Positions 1-10,884 of a stretch of DNA of 64,000 bases are shown piece after piece. Position numbers and translations under genes: made by a program. This stretch comes from Comamonas testosteroni TK102 (GTDB lineage: Bacteria > Pseudomonadota > Gammaproteobacteria > Burkholderiales > Burkholderiaceae_C). The stretch is taken from assembly GCF_000739375.1 (NCBI RefSeq), contig NZ_CP006704.1, positions 1,860,001 to 1,924,000 of the forward strand, given 5' to 3'. Every line of letters begins with the position of its first letter. Position 1 is the stretch's first letter. The notes under the pieces are model-generated. The model searched no databases and had not been told where the DNA came from. It worked only from the letters and a program-made list of their open reading frames with translations.

Positions 1-638
1 ATGGTGTCGGCCATCAGCGCCGAATAGGTGCCCTGCTTGTGAGTGACCGTGTCGCGTAGCTTGTAGGCGCCGAGCTGGTGCTCGATCATGGCCTCGCAGC
101 CCCAACCGGGCGTGCAACCTGTCAGGTCGGCCTTGCCGTCACCGTCGGTGTCGAACAGCTTGGCAATTTCGGGGTCCTTGAGCTGGTCCAGATTCGTGAT
201 CTGGTGCGCATCGGCCGTCTTCTTGTCGATCAGATAGCCCTGAGCGGCATTGGCCGAGAACACACCCTTGCGGTAGAGCTTGGCGTCGCCGCCTGCATTC
301 TTGTAGTAGTCGGCGTGCAGCGGGTTCCAGTGATTGGCCATGAAGGTGGCGTCGCCGTTGGCCAGTGCAATATGGGCCGTGGGGTATTCCACTTCCTTCA
401 TCGGCTGGACCTCGTAGCCCAGCTTTTCCAGGGCCTTCATGACGAGCTGGGTCTGGAAGGTTTCTTCTGCAATCGAGCTCTTGAGCGGCTGGACCTTGAT
501 GCCCTTGCCTGGAAGCTCGTCGGCAGCGAAGGCGCCGGTGCTGACCATGGACAAGGCCATGGAGGCTGCGGCTGTGCTGGCAAGCAGCCAGTGACCCAGG
601 CCGTTGCGGATGCTGGCAGTGTTGTTGGCTGTATTCAT
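1..638 (-). CDS. proX: Glycine betaine/proline ABC transporter, periplasmic binding protein (partial)
   Basis: Captures glycine betaine or related compatible solutes in the periplasm and passes them to ProVW, for osmoprotection. The ATG at 638 opens a typical signal peptide ending near STGAFA before mature ADELPGKG. The body shows the family's features: a repeated alternation [14 protein letters not shown] and the stretch [14 protein letters not shown], which in ProX/OpuAC proteins forms part of the aromatic ligand cage. About 212 codons are present and the C-terminus lies beyond the window start. It is the third gene of a proV-proW-proX operon and starts 20 bp after proW. Family assignment is firm; exact substrate is inferred. 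Confidence 0.92.
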   Translation of the reverse strand, partial: MNTANNTASIRNGLGHWLLASTAAASMALSMVSTGAFAADELPGKGIKVQPLKSSIAEETFQTQLVMKALEKLGYEVQPMKEVEYPTAHIALANGDATFMANHWNPLHADYYKNAGGDAKLYRKGVFSANAAQGYLIDKKTADAHQITNLDQLKDPEIAKLFDTDGDGKADLTGCTPGWGCEAMIEHQLGAYKLRDTVTHKQGTYSALMADT

Positions 639-658
639 GTGTTCTCCTTGTTCTTGAT

Positions 659-1903
659 TCAGATCGTCGCGGGCTTGGCGGTCTCGCTGCCTGGCTTGGG
701 GGCCGGTGCAGAGCGCTTGTTGTCGAGCAGGCGCATGACCAGACCGGCTGGGCCCGTGGCCCACCAGCGGGCACTGCCGCGCTTGGGCTCGCCCATGGCC
801 TGCGTGATGCGGTCCAGCACGATGGCCAGCAGCACGATGCCCAGGCCGCCGACGGTGGCCAGACCCATGTCCAGACGGCCGATACCGCGCAGCACCATCT
901 GGCCCAGACCTCCCACGGCGATCATGGAAGCGATCACCACCATGGACAGGGACAGCATCAGCGCCTGGTTGATACCGGCCATGATGGAGGGCATGGCCAG
1001 CGGCAGCTGCACCTTCCACAGCAGCTGGGCGGGCGATGCACCGTAGGCGCGGCTGGCCTCGATCAGGTCAGGGCGTACCTGGCGAATGCCCAGATTGGTC
1101 AGGCGGATCAGCGGCGGCAGCGCAAACACGATGGTCACGATCACGCCGGGCACGTTGCCGATACCGAACAGCATCACCACCGGCACCAGATAGACGAAGG
1201 CCGGTGTGGTCTGCATGGCGTCCAGGAAGGGGCGTGTCCAGCGCTGGGCGAGGTCGCTGCTGGCCAGCAGGATGCCCACGGGCAGGCCGATGGCAATGCA
1301 GAAGAACAGCGAGGTCAGCACCAGTGCCAGGGTGACCATGGCTTCGGACCAGATGCCCAGCAGGGCCACACACAGCAGGGCCACGGCCGAGCCTATGGCC
1401 AGCTTGCGACCCGCAAACTGCCAGGCCAGCAGGGCAATCAGCAGCACCAGCGCGGGCATGGGAATGGTCTGCAACACATCGGTCACGCCGTTGAGCGTGG
1501 CGTCGATAGGCGTGCGAACGGCCTGGAAGAAGGGGCGGAAATGGTCGACGACCCAGGTAAGACCGTTGTTGATCGAGTCCTGCACGGGCAGGCCCTCGGT
1601 GGTGATCTGGTGCCAGAGCTGGCCGATGCCGCCGTCATGTTCGGGCACATCGGTGGGCGAGGGGGCGCTGAGCCAGTCGGTACTGCTGACCTGGCTGGCG
1701 GCATCGCCGCCGCTCCAGGCATCGCTGCCCGAGCCTGTATTCGCATCGGCATAGGAGGCGGCCCAGGGGTCGGCATCTGCGGCCGAGGCCGTGGCATCGG
1801 CGCTGGTGGGCTCGCTGGCGGGTGCAGAGGCTGCTGCCCACGGGTCTTCAAAGGCCGCGTTGTTGGTTTCTGTGTTGGGGGTATTCAGTGCGTTGTCGTT
1901 CAA
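659..1903 (-). CDS. proW: Glycine betaine/proline ABC transporter permease
   Basis: Inner-membrane permease of the compatible-solute importer, 414 residues. The start is a TTG at 1903: a strong Shine-Dalgarno AAGGAGG lies 8 nt upstream and no ATG is nearby. The first ~110 residues are a hydrophilic Ala/Ser/Asp/Trp-rich extension (repeated DPWAA-type segments) before the first membrane helix. The C-terminal half carries the BPD_transp_1 fold with the coupling-helix motif [20 protein letters not shown], the contact to the ATPase. It begins 18 bp after proV stops, so translation is probably coordinated. The N-terminal extension is longer than the helix-bearing core needs; its role is unknown. 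Confidence 0.93.
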   Translation of the reverse strand: MNDNALNTPNTETNNAAFEDPWAAASAPASEPTSADATASAADADPWAASYADANTGSGSDAWSGGDAASQVSSTDWLSAPSPTDVPEHDGGIGQLWHQITTEGLPVQDSINNGLTWVVDHFRPFFQAVRTPIDATLNGVTDVLQTIPMPALVLLIALLAWQFAGRKLAIGSAVALLCVALLGIWSEAMVTLALVLTSLFFCIAIGLPVGILLASSDLAQRWTRPFLDAMQTTPAFVYLVPVVMLFGIGNVPGVIVTIVFALPPLIRLTNLGIRQVRPDLIEASRAYGASPAQLLWKVQLPLAMPSIMAGINQALMLSLSMVVIASMIAVGGLGQMVLRGIGRLDMGLATVGGLGIVLLAIVLDRITQAMGEPKRGSARWWATGPAGLVMRLLDNKRSAPAPKPGSETAKPATI

Positions 1904-1921
1904 ATCGGCTCCCTCCTTTTA

Positions 1922-3214
1922 TTACGCTGCGTGTCGGGCAGCTTGTGTGTTGGACGTGGGCTGGAAGTGCTGGTCCAGCTTGATGGGTGGAATTTCCTTC
2001 TGGGGCGGCGGAACCGGCGGGGTAGCCCTATCCAGGAACTTGAGCATGGTGGTGCGGCTGATCACGCCCAGGTACTTGCCGTCTTCGTCGACCACGGGCA
2101 GCGGATAGGCCGGAGCGGCCACGGCGCCGAACAGCTCGGCCACCGGGGTGTTGCTGGCGATAGGCTGCACGTCGGGGATGAAGGCGTGCTTGAGCCCCAG
2201 CAAGCCGTCGTGGCCGTGCAGCGCATCGCGCAGCGATTGCGACGAGACCATGCCCAGAAAGCGCTTGCGGGCATTGAGCACATAGGCGTAGTCGCGGTCG
2301 GAGTCTTCCAGCAGGCGCAGCGCGGCGCGGCAGCCACGGTCGCTGTGCTCGGAGATCACGGTCAGCGCCTGACGGGCGATGTCGGAGGCCTTGAATACGG
2401 CTGCCGCATCCACGCCCTGGATGAAGGTGCGCACATAGTCATTGGCCGGGTTGCGCAGAATCTCGTCGGGCGTGCCGACCTGCTGCACCATGCCGTCCTT
2501 CATGATGGCGATGCGGTCGCCAATGCGCATGGCTTCGTCCAGATCGTGGGAGATGAAGACGATGGTGCGGCGCTTGATTTCCTGCAGACGCAACAGTTCG
2601 GACTGCATTTCGGTGCGGATGATGGGATCCAGCGCCGAGAAGGCCTCGTCCATCAGCAGGATGGAGGGGTCGGAGGCCAGCGCACGGGCCAGACCCACGC
2701 GCTGCTGCATGCCGCCGGAGAGCTCGTCAGGGTAGCTGGCGCCCCAGGCGTCCAGCCCCACCTGCTCCAGGGCATCCTGCGCCTGCTGCTGGCGTGTGGC
2801 GCGGTCCACGCCGGCCAGCTCCAGGCCAAAGGCCGTGTTGTCCAGCACCGTGAGGTGGGGCATGAGCGCAAAGGACTGGAACACCATGGAGATGTCCTTG
2901 CGGCGCAGTGCGCGCAGTTCCTTGTCGTTGAGCGCATTGATGTCCTGGCCGTCGACCAGGATACGGCCGCTGGTGGGCTCGATCAGGCGGTTGAGCATGC
3001 GCACCAGGGTGGACTTGCCCGAGCCCGAAAGGCCCATGACCACGAAGATTTCACCGGCTTCGATGGTGAAGTCGGCGTCGAACACGCCGATGGATTGCCC
3101 GGTCTGGGCAAGGATCTCCTGCTTGCTCAGGCCCTGTTTCACCAGGCTGAGAGCGGTTTTCGGGTCGTTGCCGAAGACCTTGAAGACATGATCGATAGCG
3201 ATTTGCTTGGCCAC
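1922..3214 (-). CDS. proV: Glycine betaine/proline ABC transporter ATPase
   Basis: ATP-binding subunit powering betaine uptake, 430 residues. Walker [10 protein letters not shown] is at residues 61-69, followed by the signature LSGGMQQR and Walker [14 protein letters not shown]. The C-terminal third is a tandem CBS module, typical of ProV/OpuA and linked to ionic-strength sensing. The start is taken as GTG at 3214 because AGGAG lies just upstream (about 10 nt) and the sequence begins [15 protein letters not shown], as in the family. An in-frame extension to 3352 has no family similarity. First gene of the operon; see the promoter at 3677-3705. Confidence 0.93.
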   Translation of the reverse strand: MAKQIAIDHVFKVFGNDPKTALSLVKQGLSKQEILAQTGQSIGVFDADFTIEAGEIFVVMGLSGSGKSTLVRMLNRLIEPTSGRILVDGQDINALNDKELRALRRKDISMVFQSFALMPHLTVLDNTAFGLELAGVDRATRQQQAQDALEQVGLDAWGASYPDELSGGMQQRVGLARALASDPSILLMDEAFSALDPIIRTEMQSELLRLQEIKRRTIVFISHDLDEAMRIGDRIAIMKDGMVQQVGTPDEILRNPANDYVRTFIQGVDAAAVFKASDIARQALTVISEHSDRGCRAALRLLEDSDRDYAYVLNARKRFLGMVSSQSLRDALHGHDGLLGLKHAFIPDVQPIASNTPVAELFGAVAAPAYPLPVVDEDGKYLGVISRTTMLKFLDRATPPVPPPQKEIPPIKLDQHFQPTSNTQAARHAA

Positions 3215-3676
3215 TGTGGCGTTCTCCTTTTTGATGGGATGGAACACAGTCCAGCGCCCACGACCGGTAATGCCGGTGGGCGCTGGCGCACAAGCCAAAA
3301 TAAAAGCCCTGATGCCGCAGCGCAGCCCGGTCTGGTGGACAGGACTGCGCAATGCAGATGGCGCAGCGATGGCGCCGAGTTTTCAGCCCGGATGGCACAG
3401 CCAGGTGTGCGCAAGAGCTGGCAAATTGGAAGAAGCAGCTGGCTGGCAGAGCTGGTACCGACTGGCACGCATCTGCACGGCTTCTTGTCAGGCCAACCCC
3501 GGCACATCGGCCGGGGAGAGCCCCCTACATCAGGGCCGTGTTTCGGCCCGGTTGACGGGGCTGCGCCAAAGAGCGGCAAGCGCTCTTGAATTGACACAAC
3601 GATCCGCCGGGAAGTGAGTCAACCGCATCTCAACAATGCGTTGACGACCTGCACGGCAGGTTGTAAATGACTTTTT
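3215..3676 (-). other. Long untranslated leader of proVWX
   Basis: No credible gene is seen here. If the promoter at 3677-3705 is the one used, proV has a leader of about 455 nt. The leader is GC-rich and contains a perfect hairpin at 3533-3549 (GGGCCG, 5-nt loop, CGGCCC). In enterobacterial proU, sequence downstream of the promoter takes part in osmotic control; whether this leader does so is unknown. I could not match it to a named riboswitch. Confidence 0.35.
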
Positions 3677-3705
3677 AATATATCGAATTGAGTTTTATGC
3701 GTCAA
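3677..3705 (-). promoter_or_regulatory. Predicted sigma-70 promoter for proVWX
   Basis: On the minus strand TTGACG is followed after exactly 17 nt by TATATT, a near-consensus pair in an AT-rich patch of otherwise GC-rich DNA. It points towards proV. Prediction from sequence only. Confidence 0.55.
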
Positions 3706-3770
3706 ATACAGCTGTAAGCTTTGCCCTCAGCATCCGCCGGAAATGGCGCCGCTGAAACATTCGCATACGT

Positions 3771-3822
3771 AAAAATAGCTGGCGCAAGTCATTGATAGAT
3801 AAGGACTTGCGCTGGATTGATG
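3771..3822. repeat. Dispersed intergenic palindrome, copy 1
   Basis: Imperfect inverted repeat (AAAAATAGCTGGCGCAAG ... CTTGCGCTGG) belonging to a family found in several intergenic gaps of this window, with the shared core ATAGCTG-(n)-GCGC and a complementary downstream arm. Confidence 0.5.
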
Positions 3823-3877
3823 GATTATTTTTGACGGTTGTCAGCTTTGGGCGAGCTTTGCGCTCGCTGAAGACATG

Positions 3878-3916
3878 AAAAAAGCCCCTTCATGGACAAC
3901 CATGCGGGGCTTTTTT
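3878..3916. terminator. Bidirectional terminator
   Basis: AAAAAAGCCCC pairs with GGGGCTTTTTT; the loop itself holds a CATGG/CCATG hairpin. It lies just past the end of the minus-strand yqhA-like gene and has T runs on both strands. Confidence 0.8.
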
Positions 3917-3932
3917 GGGGAGCAGTGCGGCT

Positions 3933-4571
3933 TCAGTGGTGAGCGCTTTGGGTGAGCTTGTCCGTCAGCGCAATGGCCAGGGCGCTGAGCAGGAAGACCA
4001 CGTGGATGATGGTCTGCCACATCAGCACCTGGACTTCATAGCTGCCGGCATTGATGAAGCTCTTGAGCAGGTGGATGGAGCTGATGCCGATGATGGACAG
4101 CGCCAGTTTGACCTTGAGCACCGAGGCATTCACATGGCTCAGCCACTCGGGCTGGTCGGGATGGGACTCCAGGCCCATGCGGCTGACAAAGGTTTCGTAG
4201 CCGCCCACGATGACCATGATCAGCAGGTTGGAGATCATGACCACATCGATCAGGGCCAGTACCACCAGCATGATGATGGTTTCGTTCAGATGGGTGATCT
4301 GGACATCGCTTTTGTAGCCGATATTGGTGATCAGGGCATGCAGGGCTTCCTGGTTGCCGAAGACCGCCTCCACCAGATGCCAGAGTTCCACCAGAAAGTG
4401 CCAGACATAGACACCCTGCGCGGCAATCAGGCCCAGGTACAGCGGCAGCTGCAGCCAGCGGCTGGCAAAGATCAGCGAGGGCAGGGGACGCAATACGCCG
4501 GAAGGCTGGTAGCCGCCAGGCGGCGTGTGGTGGGTGGAGTTGCCTGCTTCGTCGGAAGGGATGCGGCTCAT
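3933..4571 (-). CDS. YqhA-family (UPF0114) inner-membrane protein
   Basis: Membrane protein of unknown function, 212 residues from the ATG at 4571. Three or four hydrophobic segments are visible ([77 protein letters not shown]). The run [18 protein letters not shown] is characteristic of the UPF0114/TIGR00645 family, whose members are about 160-200 residues. A GTG at 4625 would add 18 residues without family similarity, so the inner ATG is preferred although its ribosome site is weak. Monocistronic by context. Confidence 0.85.
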   Translation of the reverse strand: MSRIPSDEAGNSTHHTPPGGYQPSGVLRPLPSLIFASRWLQLPLYLGLIAAQGVYVWHFLVELWHLVEAVFGNQEALHALITNIGYKSDVQITHLNETIIMLVVLALIDVVMISNLLIMVIVGGYETFVSRMGLESHPDQPEWLSHVNASVLKVKLALSIIGISSIHLLKSFINAGSYEVQVLMWQTIIHVVFLLSALAIALTDKLTQSAHH

Positions 4572-4930
4572 GATGTGTATGCGGGGCTGGCTGTATGCGA
4601 TGGGTGGGCAACGGGATGCCGCCACCTTGTAAGACTGGTTTTGCTGGGGCCGCGTCCCGGACTGCCTGCGCTTTCGAGAGCTGGCCGCAACATGGGCCCC
4701 GGCCTCTGCAGCAGCAGGTGCGCGATTTTAAGGGTTTGTTCCGGGGTGTTTTGAGAAAAGTGCAAGCAAATCAACACCAAGCAGTTGCTTTCTGCTGCAA
4801 AAATGGGAGCGAATGACGGGCTTGACGGCGCGCAGAAGCCGCTTCTCAATTTCAGTCAGTGGGGTGTAAGACCGAGCCTTGACAGTACACCCACAATTAT
4901 TTCATTGCTTATGCATCAGGAGACAAAACG
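4572..4930. other. Intergenic region upstream of acsA
   Basis: About 360 bp between the divergent yqhA-like gene and acsA. No gene is supported. A TTGACA hexamer at 4879-4884 lies 46 bp before the acsA start and could be a -35 element, but no good -10 sits at 16-18 bp from it. No other structure is seen. Confidence 0.3.
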
Positions 4931-6925
4931 ATGAGCGCTGCGACATCAACCATCGAATCCGTGCTGGTGGAAAACCGTGTGTTCCCGCCCCCTGCGGATT
5001 TCGCCGCCAAGGCCCGCATCTCGGGCATGGCGCAGTACCAAGCCTTGTGCGACGAAGCCGAACGCGACTATGAAGGCTATTGGGCGCGGCTGGCCCGCGA
5101 GAACGTGCAGTGGACCAAGCCCTTCACCCAGGTGCTGGACCAGAGCAACCCGCCGTTCTACAAATGGTTTGCCGACGGCGAGCTCAACGCCAGCGCCAAC
5201 TGTCTGGACAAGCACATGGGCACGCCCGTGGAAAACAAGACGGCCATCATCTTTGAAGCCGACGGCGGCGAAGTCACCAAGGTCACTTACAAAGAGTTGC
5301 TCGCCCGCGTGAGCCAGTTCGCCAATGCGCTCAAGGCACGCGGCGTGCAAAAGGGCGATCGTGTGCTGATCTACATGCCCATGACCATCGAGGGCGTGGT
5401 GGCCATGCAGGCCTGCGCACGTATCGGCGCCACGCATTCCGTGGTGTTCGGCGGTTTCTCGGCCAAGGCTGTGCAGGAGCGCATTGTGGACGTGGGTGCC
5501 AGTCTGGTCGTCACTTCCAACTACCAGATGCGTGGCGGCAAGGAGCTGCCGCTCAAGGCCATCGTCGACGACGCGCTTGCGCTGGGCGGCTGCGAAGCCG
5601 TCAAGAGCGTGCTGGTCTATGAGCGCACGGCCAGCGTCTGCAATATGGTCGCGGGCCGCGACATCAGCTTCACCGAGGCATTGGCCGGCCAGTCCACCGA
5701 GTGCGAGGCTGTGCCCGTCAATGCCGAGCATCCGCTCTTCATCCTCTACACCAGCGGCTCCACCGGCAAGCCCAAGGGCGTGCAGCATGCCACCGGCGGC
5801 TATGTGCTGTGGGCCAAGCAGACTTTCGAGTGGACCTTTGATGTCAGGGACAGCGATGTCTTCTGGTGCACGGCCGACATCGGCTGGATCACCGGCCACA
5901 GCTATGTGGCCTATGGCCCGCTGGCGGCCGGTGCCACGCAGATCGTGTTCGAAGGCGTGCCGACCTTCCCCAATGCGGGCCGCTTCTGGCAGATGATCGA
6001 GCGTCACCAGTGCAGCATCTTCTACACGGCCCCCACGGCCATCCGCTCGCTGATCAAGGCGGCTGACTCCGACCCCAGCGTCCACCCGAAGAACTGGAAT
6101 CTGTCCAGCCTGCGTCTGCTGGGCTCGGTGGGCGAGCCCATCAACCCCGAAGCGTGGATGTGGTATCACAAGCATGTGGGCGGCGAGCGCTGCCCCATCG
6201 TGGACACCTTCTGGCAGACCGAGAACGGCGGCCACATGATCACGCCGCTGCCCGGTGCTACGCCTCTGGTGCCCGGCTCCTGCACCTTGCCTCTGCCCGG
6301 CATCACGGCGGCCATCGTCGATGAGGCAGGCAACGAGATCCCCAACGGAGCAGGCGGCATCCTGGTGGTGAAAAAGCCCTGGCCCTCGATGATTCGTACT
6401 ATCTGGGGCGACCCCGAGCGCTTCAAGAAGAGCTACTTCCCCGACGAGCTCAAGGGCTACTACCTGGCTGGCGACGGCGCCGTGCGCAGCGAAGACCGTG
6501 GCTACTTCCGCATCACGGGCCGTATCGACGATGTGCTCAATGTCTCGGGGCACCGCATGGGCACCATGGAAATCGAGTCGGCCCTGGTGGCCAAGACCGA
6601 TCTGGTGGCCGAGGCCGCGGTGGTCGGCCGTCCCGACGACCTGACCGGGGAAGCCATCTGCGCCTTTGTGGTGCTCAAGCGCGGCAAGCCCACGGGCGAA
6701 GAGGCCAGGCAGATCGCGACCGAGCTGCGCAACTGGGTGGCCAAGGAGATCGGCCCGATTGCCAAGCCCAAGGACATCCGCTTCGGCGACAACCTGCCCA
6801 AGACCCGCAGCGGCAAGATCATGCGCCGCCTGCTGCGCTCGCTGGCCAAGGGCGAGGCGATTACCCAGGACACCAGCACCTTGGAGAATCCGGCAATCCT
6901 CGAGCAATTGTCGGAGACCAATTGA
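4931..6925 (+). CDS. acsA: Acetyl-CoA synthetase (AMP-forming)
   Basis: Activates acetate to acetyl-CoA through acetyl-AMP, feeding central metabolism during growth on acetate; cytosolic. 664 residues, near the usual ~650. The start ATG at 4931 follows AGGAG at 8 nt. Visible motifs are the adenylate-forming P-loop [11 protein letters not shown], the W(x)[12 protein letters not shown] region, the hinge [15 protein letters not shown], and the C-terminal TRSGKIMRR with the catalytic lysine near residue 629, which in this family is switched off by acetylation. Stands alone between intergenic regions. Confidence 0.97.
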   Translation: MSAATSTIESVLVENRVFPPPADFAAKARISGMAQYQALCDEAERDYEGYWARLARENVQWTKPFTQVLDQSNPPFYKWFADGELNASANCLDKHMGTPVENKTAIIFEADGGEVTKVTYKELLARVSQFANALKARGVQKGDRVLIYMPMTIEGVVAMQACARIGATHSVVFGGFSAKAVQERIVDVGASLVVTSNYQMRGGKELPLKAIVDDALALGGCEAVKSVLVYERTASVCNMVAGRDISFTEALAGQSTECEAVPVNAEHPLFILYTSGSTGKPKGVQHATGGYVLWAKQTFEWTFDVRDSDVFWCTADIGWITGHSYVAYGPLAAGATQIVFEGVPTFPNAGRFWQMIERHQCSIFYTAPTAIRSLIKAADSDPSVHPKNWNLSSLRLLGSVGEPINPEAWMWYHKHVGGERCPIVDTFWQTENGGHMITPLPGATPLVPGSCTLPLPGITAAIVDEAGNEIPNGAGGILVVKKPWPSMIRTIWGDPERFKKSYFPDELKGYYLAGDGAVRSEDRGYFRITGRIDDVLNVSGHRMGTMEIESALVAKTDLVAEAAVVGRPDDLTGEAICAFVVLKRGKPTGEEARQIATELRNWVAKEIGPIAKPKDIRFGDNLPKTRSGKIMRRLLRSLAKGEAITQDTSTLENPAILEQLSETN

Positions 6926-7066
6926 GCCGGAGAATGCGGCTGATCTGAACGCATCATGACGACAGGGCCGCTGGCAACAGCGGCTTTGTCATTTCTGGCG
7001 CTTGCTGACGCAAGCCGATGCGATCTTGGGTTACAACAAGGCATCTCGGAGTACAAGGAGAAGAGC

Positions 7067-7522
7067 ATGAACTTTCGCACCATCTGCATTGCCATCATCG
7101 TGGCCCTGATTGCCGTGTTGGCCGCTTTCAACTGGACGGCGCTGTCCACGCCTGCAACGGTTTCGCTCGGTCTGACCGAAATCCAGGCACCGCTGGGCGT
7201 GCTCATGCTGGCGCTGACGATTTTGCTGAGCGTGTTCTTCATCGCCTATGTGCTTTGGATGCAGGGCTCGGTGCTGCTGGAGGCGCGCCGCCACGCCAAG
7301 GAGATGCAGGCCCAGCGCGATCTGGCCGACAAGGCCGAGGCTTCGCGTTTCACCGAGCTGCGCAGCGTGCTCGAAGCCTTGCATGCCAGGGACAAGGAAG
7401 AGGTGATGGCCCGGCTCGACGTGCTGGAGGCGCATCTGGTGCAGCGCGCCCAGGAGTCGGACAACAGCACGGCAGCCTATGTGGGGCAGCTGGAGCAGCA
7501 GGTGCACCAGATCAATCGCTGA
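7067..7522 (+). CDS. LapA-domain (DUF1049) membrane protein
   Basis: 151-residue inner-membrane protein. AAGGAG precedes the ATG at 7067. Two hydrophobic helices (IAIIVALIAVLAAFNWTAL and LGVLMLALTILLSVFFIAYV) surround a short periplasmic loop, as in LapA/DUF1049 proteins, followed by a charged coiled-coil tail of ~75 residues (LLEARRHAKEMQAQRDLADK onwards). A second, shorter LapA paralogue is at 38341-38676 beside lapB, so this copy is probably not the LapB partner. Role unknown. Confidence 0.8.
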   Translation: MNFRTICIAIIVALIAVLAAFNWTALSTPATVSLGLTEIQAPLGVLMLALTILLSVFFIAYVLWMQGSVLLEARRHAKEMQAQRDLADKAEASRFTELRSVLEALHARDKEEVMARLDVLEAHLVQRAQESDNSTAAYVGQLEQQVHQINR

Positions 7523-7531
7523 CAATGCAGT

Positions 7532-7575
7532 ATTGATAGCTGCAATCGCTTTATCTGCAAGCGATTGAGGCGTAT
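7532..7575. repeat. Dispersed intergenic palindrome, copy 2
   Basis: TTGATAGCTGCAATCGCTTT then ATCTGCAAGCGATTGAGG; same family as copy 1 and almost identical to the element at 45341-45380 read on the other strand. Confidence 0.6.
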
Positions 7576-7583
7576 TCGGCATG

Positions 7584-7614
7584 AAAAAAGCCGCTGCAGT
7601 GCAGCGGCTTTTTC
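7584..7614. terminator. Bidirectional terminator
   Basis: AAAAAAGCCGCTGC and GCAGCGGCTTTTT form a 10-bp GC stem with A/T runs on both sides. It lies between the convergent LapA-like gene and argG. Confidence 0.85.
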
Positions 7615-7630
7615 GTGGACGCGGGTCGAA

Positions 7631-9392
<1,762 letters not shown>

Positions 9393-9481
9393 GGAAGAAG
9401 TACGCTGTGCGTGGTCGAAGATCAAAAGCATTGATTTTAGGCCACGGGATTTGCACCTGCGCGAATGCCCGGCAAAGGCAG

Positions 9482-9509
9482 GAAAAACAAGAGCCCCGTG
9501 AAGGGGCTC
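9482..9509 (-). terminator. Terminator of the glycine-zipper protein gene
   Basis: GAGCCCC/GGGGCTC stem with a 5-nt loop; on the minus strand it is followed by TTGTTTTT. Confidence 0.75.
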
Positions 9510-9540
9510 CTGGGCGGCCTGCAGGCCGGATCGACTCGGG

Positions 9541-10296
9541 TCAGCGGCGCCAGCCGTGGCCGCCATGACCACCGTGCCAGCCCGGACGGTAGCCGGGTCG
9601 GTAGTAGTGGCCGGGGCGGGTGGCGTAGTAGGCACCCGCACCAATGGCTGCGCCGATCAGCAGAGGTGCCACATAGTCAGAGGCCGAATAGGTCGAGCCT
9701 ACCGAGTAGGTGGGCGCCACGGGCTGAGGGGCGTAGTAGCCGCTGTCGTAATTCTGCGGGTAGCTGGTGCTGTAGGCGCCCTGGGGAGGCGTCTGGGTGC
9801 TGTAGTAGCCGTCGTTGCTGTAGACCGGGTCGTTGGCCACGGGCTGCACATTCAGCGCAATCCATTGGCCGGGAGGGTTGGCGGTCTGCGTGGTGTAGCT
9901 GCGACCGTTGTACTCATAGGTCACGTTGTAGCCCACGGTGCGGTTCTGGTAGAAGGTCTGCGTGCTGCACTGGCGCATGTTCTGGTACTGCACCGGGCCG
10001 GAGGCTTCGGCCTGGTTGCCCAGCATGGCGCCGCCGACGACACCAGCAGCCGTGGCCGCTGCACGGCCGCCACCACCGCCGATGGCATTGCCTATCAGGC
10101 CGCCGGCAATGGCTCCGACCACGGCACCTGCACCGGTGGGGCGAGGAGCGACCGCCACCGGCTGGTCGCTGCAGACTTGCTGCGGCACGGCGACCTGCTG
10201 GGTGATGGGGGTCGAGGACAGCACGCGGCCACGTTCCTGGGCATAGGCCCCGGTGGCGGCCACGGCGGTCAAGGTCAAAACTGCCAGAGTTTTCAT
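9541..10296 (-). CDS. Secreted glycine-zipper 2TM protein
   Basis: Predicted periplasmic or outer-membrane-associated protein of 251 residues. AGGAG is well spaced for the second of two close ATGs (10296), so the protein begins MKTLAVLTLTAVAATGAYA, a signal peptide. Residues ~55-95 form a glycine zipper (GAVVGAIAGGLIGNAIGGGG ... GVVGGAMLGN), typical of the Rick_17kDa/SlyB-like envelope family. The C-terminal half is Tyr/Ser/Gln-rich, then another hydrophobic Gly/Ala segment and a terminal HGGHGGHGWRR stretch that could bind metals. No lipobox is seen. Function unknown. Confidence 0.75.
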   Translation of the reverse strand: MKTLAVLTLTAVAATGAYAQERGRVLSSTPITQQVAVPQQVCSDQPVAVAPRPTGAGAVVGAIAGGLIGNAIGGGGGRAAATAAGVVGGAMLGNQAEASGPVQYQNMRQCSTQTFYQNRTVGYNVTYEYNGRSYTTQTANPPGQWIALNVQPVANDPVYSNDGYYSTQTPPQGAYSTSYPQNYDSGYYAPQPVAPTYSVGSTYSASDYVAPLLIGAAIGAGAYYATRPGHYYRPGYRPGWHGGHGGHGWRR

Positions 10297-10421
10297 CAAC
10301 ATCTCTCCTGTCTCTGAAGCTTTAACGCATCAGATCACCAAAAAGTTTAGGGGATCTGCGTAAATTCAAGCTCTCGGCCCCGTAAAACTAGGTAAAGCAA
10401 TGTGTGAATGTGAGCGGTTGC

Positions 10422-10784
10422 TCAGGCGCTTCGCTTCGTATTCCAGTCATCGGCCTTGAAGCCGACGGTGATTGTCCCATCGGCCCACTCCACCACGGGG
10501 CGCTTGATGGTGCTGGCGTTTTCCTGCATCACGGCGGCGGCACTGGTCGCGTCCACGGCACTGTTCCTGGTCGTGTCATCGAGCTTGCGCCAGGTCGTGC
10601 CCTGGCGGTTGAGCAGCTTTTCCCAGCCCACGGCCTGCATCCACTGGGGCAGGCGCTCGGCGGGAACGCCTTGCTTCTTGAAGTCGTGGAACTGGTAAGT
10701 AATACCTTGCTCACTGAGCCAGCTGCGTGCTTTCTTGACGGTGTCGCAGTTGGGGATGCCGTAGACGGTGGTGATCTTGCTCAT
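10422..10784 (-). CDS. ArsC/Spx-family reductase (YffB-like)
   Basis: 120-residue thioredoxin-fold protein. The N-terminus TVYGIPNCDTVKKARSWL carries the single conserved Cys and resembles YffB (GIKNCDTIKKAR), and the end IKRPVVEW plus VGFKADDW matches the ArsC/Spx C-terminal motif. Members are presumed glutathione-dependent thiol reductases; true arsenate reduction is not shown. It lies divergently from folC with ~100 bp between the starts. Confidence 0.85.
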   Translation of the reverse strand: MSKITTVYGIPNCDTVKKARSWLSEQGITYQFHDFKKQGVPAERLPQWMQAVGWEKLLNRQGTTWRKLDDTTRNSAVDATSAAAVMQENASTIKRPVVEWADGTITVGFKADDWNTKRSA

Positions 10785-10884
10785 GGTGTTCGGTATCGGT
10801 GAAACGGTTGGAGTCAGATGTAACGCATTTGCCAAGTGCCGGCAGCCATAGGGCCTCTGACAGTGGGTGACAATAGCGCCCAGT

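Noticed and set aside
4946..6907. A 653-codon open frame opposite acsA
   Set aside because: Shadow of the acsA codon pattern; acsA itself is full length with all motifs.
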